A DNA stretch of 64,000 nucleotides from Elusimicrobium simillimum (GTDB lineage: Bacteria > Elusimicrobiota > Elusimicrobia > Elusimicrobiales > Elusimicrobiaceae): positions 310,001 through 374,000 of the forward strand of contig NZ_JBEVVA010000003.1 in the NCBI RefSeq assembly GCF_049639735.1. Reading direction: 5' to 3'. The first letter of the stretch is position 1. Each line of letters begins with the position of its first letter. The position numbers were made by a program, and so were the translations under genes. The notes below the pieces were generated by a model. That model did no database searches. It had not been told where the DNA came from and was given only the letters and a program-made list of their open reading frames with translations. Shown in pieces: positions 59,669 to 64,000 of this stretch.

Positions 59669-60964
59669 ATGAAAAGGACCCTCACTTTACTTGTGGTAGC
59701 GTGCGCTATTACCTGCGGGTGCGGGTCCTCTTTAGCTTACAGGAAAGATGTAATTAAGGATGTGACGGACGGCAAGTATGCCGCCGCTGCTTCTAAAATA
59801 GAATTAAATAAAAACAAGATGTATAAAGACAGAGACTCTTTGCTTTATTATCTTGACCTGGGCCTGGTGCAGCACGAGGGCGGCAAAGCTGTTGACAGTG
59901 ACATTAACTTCGCGGCCGCACAGGACAGAATAGACGAGCTTTTTACCGTCAGCGTTACCAAAACAATTGGAACCGTGGTACAGAGCGAGCTGGACTCTTC
60001 CTACAAAGGCCAGGAATACGAAAGATCTTTGACATATTTTTACAGAGCCATGAACTTTCTGGACAGGAAAGATTTGCAAGGCGCTTTGGTAGAAGCCAGA
60101 AAAGCGGTTTTCTACCTGGATAACTTACGCAGAAATAAAGCCAAAGGCTATAATGACGACCCGTTTGTACAGTATTTTGCCAGTTTGCTTTTTGAGAGCG
60201 GCGGCAACTTATCCTCCGCCAGAATTTCGCGCACAAACGCTGTTAACGCTTACGGCAAATACGGCTTTGACGCGCCTAATTTTACCGTGCCCGCCAACGC
60301 TAACCAGATGGGGGAAATCATTTTCTTGCATTATAACGGGCATATACCGTTGCTTACATCGCGTTCCATACAAGTTGCGTGGAACGACGCTCTAATTTCA
60401 ATAAACGGTACCGACGAGCTGGCTAATGCGGACGCCTCCGTACAAAACGCCATTATGGCCGGTATAACAGGCAACGCCGTTACGGTGGCTTACCCTGTGT
60501 TTACAGATGTGCCGTATTCTGTAAGAGGTTCTATAGTGGCGGTTGGCGATATTTACCAAAACACGGTTTTAGTGCATGATATAGGTATGGCCGCCAAAGC
60601 AAGCTTGGCAGAGCGCATGCCGGGTATTTACGCAAGGCTTGTCGCGCGCGCGGTAATAAAGCAAATTTTAAACGTACAGGCGCGCCACGCGGTTACAAAG
60701 GCTACGGATAATGAAAACTGGGGTATGTTGGCAGGCATGCTGATGGCGGGTTTTAACGCCGCTATAGAGAAGGCGGACACAAGAATGTGGTTTACCCTGC
60801 CTGACCAAATAAGAATGACGCGTATGTTTGTGCCGCCGGGTACGCATACTATAAGGTTTGCCGCTACCGACGATTTTGGCACTGTGCTTGATACAAAAAA
60901 TTTTGAGAATGTAGAAGTAAAGGCGGGCGGCAGGGTATACCTGCACCACCGCACAGGTAAATGA
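59669..60964 (+). CDS. COG3014-like envelope lipoprotein
   Basis: The 431-residue protein has an N-terminal lipoprotein-type signal with several possible Cys acceptors (Cys12, Cys16, Cys18 in VVACAITCGC). Residues about 25-190 are TPR-like helices (RSLTYFYRAMNFLDRKDLQG, then YFASLLFESGG); the C-terminal half is beta-rich and ends GRVYLHHRTGK. This matches the uncharacterised COG3014 family, often found next to LpoB-like and LPP20-like genes. Cell location should be the periplasmic side of the outer membrane. It follows lpoB by 17 bp. Role unknown, probably in cell-wall or secretion control together with its neighbours. Confidence 0.75.
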   Translation: MKRTLTLLVVACAITCGCGSSLAYRKDVIKDVTDGKYAAAASKIELNKNKMYKDRDSLLYYLDLGLVQHEGGKAVDSDINFAAAQDRIDELFTVSVTKTIGTVVQSELDSSYKGQEYERSLTYFYRAMNFLDRKDLQGALVEARKAVFYLDNLRRNKAKGYNDDPFVQYFASLLFESGGNLSSARISRTNAVNAYGKYGFDAPNFTVPANANQMGEIIFLHYNGHIPLLTSRSIQVAWNDALISINGTDELANADASVQNAIMAGITGNAVTVAYPVFTDVPYSVRGSIVAVGDIYQNTVLVHDIGMAAKASLAERMPGIYARLVARAVIKQILNVQARHAVTKATDNENWGMLAGMLMAGFNAAIEKADTRMWFTLPDQIRMTRMFVPPGTHTIRFAATDDFGTVLDTKNFENVEVKAGGRVYLHHRTGK

Positions 60965-60991
60965 TTGTAATATATTAAAGAGAGGTGTATT

Positions 60992-61912
60992 ATGAAAAAA
61001 ATATTAGCGCTGCTATTGGCTGTGGCCGTTATGGGCGCATGCTCAACAGTAAATAAAAATACTTTAAGCTACAGGCTTAGCAAAGTTAACGGCGAAAAGT
61101 TTATAACAGGCGTTGGCAACGGCGCCACAAAGGCCGAGGCGGAACAAAAAGCCAAAGAAGATATTAAAAAAATATTTGACGGTTCTAACGCCGCCGACAT
61201 GCCCGTGGTGGCCGACATTTACAACCACGCTTTTATAGAAAAAACGTGGAAAGATAAAAAGACTAAAACCTATTATTCTATAGCCGCGCTTGAACGCCAG
61301 GTTGCTAAAGATATGCTTAAAAACAGTTTAACCTCTTTAGACCTGCAGATATCGGGCTTGGTTTCTAAATACAAACTTACGCAGGATAAATTTGCCAAAA
61401 TCAAAACTTCTTTAAAAATACAGCCTTTAATTATAAGAAGAAACGCTTTGGAAGATTTGCATGAAAAAATTGACTACAACGGCCAAGGCTATGACCCGCA
61501 AAATTTTGCCTCGCTCAAAAACATTGTTTATGAAAGCATGAATGAGGTTAAAATATCACTCAACGTGCTTGGAAAAAACAGTGAGATTTTGCACACGCAT
61601 ATCATAAACTCGCTTAACCAAATGGGGCTTAGTGTGGCTATTAACGAAGCCGCCGATATCGCCGTGGACGTTAACAGCGAAATTACGGAATATCCGTCTA
61701 AAAAAGTAGAGGGTTTAATGTGGTGCAGCGCGACTGCGACAGTGGGCCTTAAAGACGTTGCCACCGGCGGCGTATTTGCAAGGTTTAGCATAAGCGGCCG
61801 TCAGGGCTCCTCCAGGTCAGAAGAAGCTGTTAAGAGGACTATGGACGACATAGGCAAATCATCGGCCGAAGAAATTTCAAAAAGAATGTACGACTACTTG
61901 GAAAGGAGATAG
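60992..61912 (+). CDS. LPP20-like lipoprotein
   Basis: The 306-residue protein has a lipobox at Cys17 (VMGAC). Residues about 35-110 form an LPP20-type domain (GVGNGATKAEAEQKAKEDIK, then YSIAALERQVAKDML). A longer C-terminal region (about 170-306: VKISLNVLGKNSEILHTHII and SGRQGSSRSEEAVKRTMDDI) resembles the fold of LptE/CsgG-like periplasmic domains, which is tentative. A GAGAGG Shine-Dalgarno precedes the ATG. It sits between the COG3014-like gene and the FKBP gene, with 2 bp to the latter. Its relation to the LPP20-like lipoprotein at 23.3 kb suggests a small paralogue family. Confidence 0.74.
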   Translation: MKKILALLLAVAVMGACSTVNKNTLSYRLSKVNGEKFITGVGNGATKAEAEQKAKEDIKKIFDGSNAADMPVVADIYNHAFIEKTWKDKKTKTYYSIAALERQVAKDMLKNSLTSLDLQISGLVSKYKLTQDKFAKIKTSLKIQPLIIRRNALEDLHEKIDYNGQGYDPQNFASLKNIVYESMNEVKISLNVLGKNSEILHTHIINSLNQMGLSVAINEAADIAVDVNSEITEYPSKKVEGLMWCSATATVGLKDVATGGVFARFSISGRQGSSRSEEAVKRTMDDIGKSSAEEISKRMYDYLERR

Positions 61913-61914
61913 TA

Positions 61915-62619
61915 ATGAAAAAATTATTTTTAGCGCTTAGTTTAGTTATGCTGCCATTCGCGCTTTTCGCGCAGGAAGCGGCTGCGGAAACCGCCGCCGA
62001 AGACCCGGCTTTAAAAGAGATTAGAGAAAAAGCGCAAACGCTTTACTCTCTCGGTTACCTGCTTGGCGAAAACCTTAAAACCCAGCTTGTCATAGAGGGC
62101 GAAGAAGAGTTTAAGTATATCATGCAGGGCATGCACAACAGCATTGACGGCAAACCCTCACAAACAAATATTGAGGAGTATAAAGCGTTAATTATAAAAC
62201 GCTATGAAGCCGACGCCAAAAAAATAGCGGAAAAACGCCGCCAGGAACAAGCCAAATATATTGTAGCTGCCAGGAAAGAAAGAAATACCGAGGAAATTAA
62301 AGACGGCGGTATTTTGGTGCAGACAATAACTAAAGGTAAAGGCGCCACGCCTAACGCCGCCAGCACAGTTAAAGTGCATTACCAGGGCACATTAATTGAC
62401 GGCACCGTGTTTGACAGCTCAATAGCGCGCGGCGAACCTATTGAGTTCCCGCTTACGGGCGTTATCCCGTGCTGGACCAAAGGTTTACAGAAAATGAAAG
62501 TAGGCGGCAAAGCCAAACTGGTTTGCCCCGCCGAAACAGCCTACGGCAACCGCCAGATTGGCGCGATACCGGCAAACTCAGTCTTAGTCTTCGAAGTAGA
62601 ACTCTTAGACGTAAAATAA
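61915..62619 (+). CDS. FKBP-type peptidyl-prolyl cis-trans isomerase (periplasmic, FkpA/Mip-like)
   Basis: The 234-residue protein has a signal peptide (about 1-19, ending LFA), an N-terminal dimerisation domain (about 35-115, SLGYLLGENLKTQ) and a C-terminal FKBP domain (about 125-234) with VKVHYQGTLIDGTVFDSSIA, the ligand-pocket segment FPLTGVIPCWTKGLQKMKVG, and AYGNRQIGAIPANSVLVFEV. It should catalyse proline isomerisation and act as a chaperone for envelope proteins such as its operon partners. It closes the lpoB operon and is followed by a terminator. Confidence 0.94.
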   Translation: MKKLFLALSLVMLPFALFAQEAAAETAAEDPALKEIREKAQTLYSLGYLLGENLKTQLVIEGEEEFKYIMQGMHNSIDGKPSQTNIEEYKALIIKRYEADAKKIAEKRRQEQAKYIVAARKERNTEEIKDGGILVQTITKGKGATPNAASTVKVHYQGTLIDGTVFDSSIARGEPIEFPLTGVIPCWTKGLQKMKVGGKAKLVCPAETAYGNRQIGAIPANSVLVFEVELLDVK

Positions 62620-62624
62620 TTAAA

Positions 62625-62666
62625 ATAAAACAGGCCGCCGCAAACAACTGTGCCGGCCTGTTTTAT
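62625..62666 (+). terminator. Rho-independent terminator of the lpoB-FKBP operon
   Basis: A 13-bp perfect stem (ATAAAACAGGCCG at 62625-62637 with CGGCCTGTTTTAT at 62654-62666) with a 16-nt loop; the T-run is inside the right arm. Confidence 0.88.
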
Positions 62667-62669
62667 CCC

Positions 62670-62794
62670 CAAATCTTTGGCACATTTTGGGTTTTATTTG
62701 AACTCAACACACCCCGTCCGCCCTTTGGGCTCCTCGCGCAAGTGTGCTGAGCTCAAATAAAACCCAAACTGCGCTCAAATCTTCGGGGCCCCGT
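62670..62794. repeat. long-hairpin repeat, family R3 (copy C)
   Basis: It begins CCCCAAATCTTTGG (from 62667), has a 26-bp stem (62687-62712 with 62742-62767, two A-C mismatches that would be G-U pairs on the other strand), an apical loop holding CACACCCC and CAAGTGTG, and ends GCTCAAATCTTCGGGGCCCC. The stem sequence is unlike copies A and B. Confidence 0.78.
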
Positions 62795-62818
62795 TAGGGT
62801 TATAGGAATTTTTAATGT

Positions 62819-62824
62819 TATAAT
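62819..62824 (+). promoter_or_regulatory. candidate -10 box for the pilin gene
   Basis: TATAAT lies 31 bp before the pilin ATG and directly after repeat copy C. A good -35 is not seen at standard spacing; AAGGAG is the Shine-Dalgarno. Confidence 0.4.
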
Positions 62825-62854
62825 TAAAAAATTAAATTAGTAAAAGGAGAAAAA

Positions 62855-63334
62855 ATGAAAAAAGGTTTTACATTAATTGAACTTTTGGTAGTTGTTTTAA
62901 TCATAGGCATATTAGCAGCCATAGCTTTACCGCAATATACAAAAGCGGTTGAACGTTCCCGCTTTGCCGAGGCGCAGCTTACGGCTAAAAATATTACAGA
63001 TTCTTTACAACGCTATATACTTGCCAATGGTTTTCCGGCGGCTGCGGTTATGGGTGAAGATGTTTTAGACATTGATCTTACCGGCGGAACATGGGACAAC
63101 ACCTATGGGTCGTATGTTACAAAAAATTTTGTATACAATGATATAAAGTGTCTTCCATCAAGCTGTTATTTCACGGCAGAGAGGGTTAAGGCTGGTGATA
63201 CAATGTATATTTTGAGCATAAACTTAAGTGCTAATGGAACAGAAAGCTTTACATGTACAACGCAATTAACAGATTTGGGAAAAAGTATTTGTAAGCAAGC
63301 CACAGGTTACGAATATATTGATGGTGAAATTTAA
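62855..63334 (+). CDS. type IV pilin (major-type, PilA-like)
   Basis: The 159-residue protein starts MKKGFTLIELLVVVLIIGIL: a three-residue leader, prepilin cleavage after Gly, Glu at +5 and a long hydrophobic helix. The mature protein is about 155 residues and has a Cys pair (SCYFTAE, FTCTTQ, SICKQA) for the C-terminal disulfide loop. It has its own promoter-like region, Shine-Dalgarno and strong terminator, so it is a single-gene unit, as expected for a highly expressed pilin. It differs from the gene at 15779, which is longer and sits in a protease operon. Confidence 0.92.
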   Translation: MKKGFTLIELLVVVLIIGILAAIALPQYTKAVERSRFAEAQLTAKNITDSLQRYILANGFPAAAVMGEDVLDIDLTGGTWDNTYGSYVTKNFVYNDIKCLPSSCYFTAERVKAGDTMYILSINLSANGTESFTCTTQLTDLGKSICKQATGYEYIDGEI

Positions 63335-63360
63335 TTTAAATAAATTTAATTGCTATAAAT

Positions 63361-63396
63361 AAACCCCCTTGCCCAAGCGGGCAAGGGGGTTTTTAT
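63361..63396 (+). terminator. strong bidirectional terminator after the pilin gene
   Basis: A 14-bp perfect stem (AAACCCCCTTGCCC at 63361-63374 with GGGCAAGGGGGTTT at 63379-63392), 4-nt loop AAGC and TTTTT. It lies between the convergent pilin gene and the final minus-strand gene. Confidence 0.93.
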
Positions 63397-63411
63397 TTGT
63401 AAAAATATTGC

Positions 63412-63999
63412 TTATTCTTTTGCTTCTCTAAGTTCTTTAAACCAGCCGCGTTCGTTGGCTTTTAATACAATTTCCTGCCAATCTTCCGCTGTAAGCTGCT
63501 TTTCCTGCATGACTTTGGCCGTTACTATGTTAGCCGTGTTTCTGTCATTAGGGTGGCTGGCAAGATATTCTTTTTCCACTTCAACGTATCTTTTGATAAC
63601 GTCAAAGTCAAAGGCGTCCTGCTCTGCCTGCTGCCTTTTAATAAGCTCTTCCTGGTCAGATAAAGTATCTTGCGGTATTGTTACCGTTTTGCCCTCACCT
63701 TCTGGGTGTACATAAATATACTGGCCGTTTTCATCAACCTGCGGTTGCGGCTCGCCGCCGTCTTTAGGCGCGGGCGTCATTGCAGGCGGCGCTGGCGCCG
63801 GCTTAGGTTCTAATTTAGCCGGTGAAACGTGCCTGTTAATATCTGTTATGGACGGGTCGTCCGCCATATTGCCTGTCATCATATTGTCGCAGGCATGCGG
63901 GTAAACTATGAAAAATATACAGAGTATTATGATTACAAGTATAGCCGCTTTCATTATCATAATAAGGAAAGAATTAAACGACTGGTTTGGGTTGCTCAT
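63412..63999 (-). CDS. membrane-anchored protein of unknown function, Pro-rich linker
   Basis: The 195-residue protein starts near the window edge with an ATG at 63999. It has one membrane segment (about 12-34, LIMIMKAAILVIIILCIFFIV), a Pro/Ala-rich linker (about 58-85, PKPAPAPPAMTPAPKDGG), and a charged helical C-terminal half with ASHPNDRNTANIVTAKVMQ and ENERGWFKEL-like sequence. I recognise no family. The start could lie further upstream beyond the window, though the position of the membrane segment fits this ATG. The linker would let the C-terminal domain reach across the periplasm. Confidence 0.7.
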   Translation of the reverse strand: MSNPNQSFNSFLIMIMKAAILVIIILCIFFIVYPHACDNMMTGNMADDPSITDINRHVSPAKLEPKPAPAPPAMTPAPKDGGEPQPQVDENGQYIYVHPEGEGKTVTIPQDTLSDQEELIKRQQAEQDAFDFDVIKRYVEVEKEYLASHPNDRNTANIVTAKVMQEKQLTAEDWQEIVLKANERGWFKELREAKE

Positions 64000-64000
64000 A

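Noticed and set aside
33762..62794. R3 hairpins as integron attC sites
   Set aside because: The long variable paired stems are suggestive, but the GTTRRRY-type core sites are not found, no cassette genes lie between copies and no integron integrase is present.

Overview
The window looks like chromosomal DNA of a Gram-negative, fermentative anaerobe, most likely an Elusimicrobium-type member of the Elusimicrobiota. This is my judgement, not a database result. The grounds are two short type IV pilin-like proteins of the kind that is numerous in Elusimicrobium, an LptD/LpoB outer-membrane envelope, an NfnAB-type NADPH/ferredoxin oxidoreductase pair, moderately AT-rich DNA, and very tight gene packing with many 1-11 bp overlaps. 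I see no phage, plasmid, insertion sequence, CRISPR array or rRNA gene. Most of the window is core genome; the unusual material sits in the intergenic gaps.

Layout. 1-3.8 kb: a partial flavodoxin-like reductase and an acetyltransferase, then on the minus strand a C39-like peptidase followed by a peptide-binding lipoprotein. 3.85-4.9 kb: a non-coding region with long hairpins, two identical tRNA-Pro-derived tandem units, tRNA-Pro(UGG) and a CAU tRNA. 4.9-18 kb (plus): a nucleoside permease, yajQ, pheST, a zapB-like gene and zapA, a membrane-anchored unknown, rarA, the threonine-to-glycine pair tdh-kbl, a pilin-like gene, a trypsin-like protease and nth. 18-33.7 kb (plus): tpiA, deoC, a 1229-residue DnaA-like AAA+ protein, two lipoproteins, comM, dprA, topA, a Xer recombinase, a ROK kinase and lptD. 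34-39.8 kb (minus): ytxH, a class A PBP and mfd. 39.9-43.2 kb (plus): nfnB, nfnA and a squalene/phytoene synthase-like gene. 43.2-46.7 kb (minus): an outer-membrane protein, a soluble histidine kinase, a coiled-coil protein, an AI-2E-type permease and an RDD-like protein. 46.8-53 kb (plus): a degenerate metallophosphoesterase, tRNA-Gln(CUG), an M23 peptidase-bactofilin-SurA-N group, a PfkB kinase, and an ECF sigma/putative anti-sigma/periplasmic sensor-like operon. 53.3-58.9 kb (minus): a marC-like gene, a thioredoxin-DsbD fusion, recO, glyQ and glyS. 59-63.3 kb (plus): an envelope lipoprotein operon (LpoB, COG3014-like, LPP20-like, FKBP) and a pilin. The window ends in a minus-strand membrane-anchored unknown.

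How the genes work together. Envelope building recurs: LptD, PBP1A, an LpoB-type PBP activator, M23 peptidase plus bactofilin, and several lipoproteins. Genome maintenance and DNA uptake form a second theme: comM-dprA-topA-xer, rarA, nth, recO and mfd. Metabolic genes fit a fermenter of sugars, nucleosides and amino acids: nucleoside permease, deoC, tpiA, ROK and PfkB kinases, tdh-kbl and NfnAB.

The most interesting signals are (1) two identical 129-bp units on a 146-bp period, each carrying the 3' end of the adjacent tRNA-Pro gene; (2) a dispersed family of long hairpins whose stems differ in sequence between copies but stay self-complementary around a conserved apical motif; (3) the DnaA-like ATPase with a very long acidic/proline-rich region and no recognisable DNA-binding domain; (4) a phosphatase-fold protein that has lost most metal ligands; and (5) a tRNA-Gln gene whose 3' end forms one arm of a perfect 34-bp inverted repeat.
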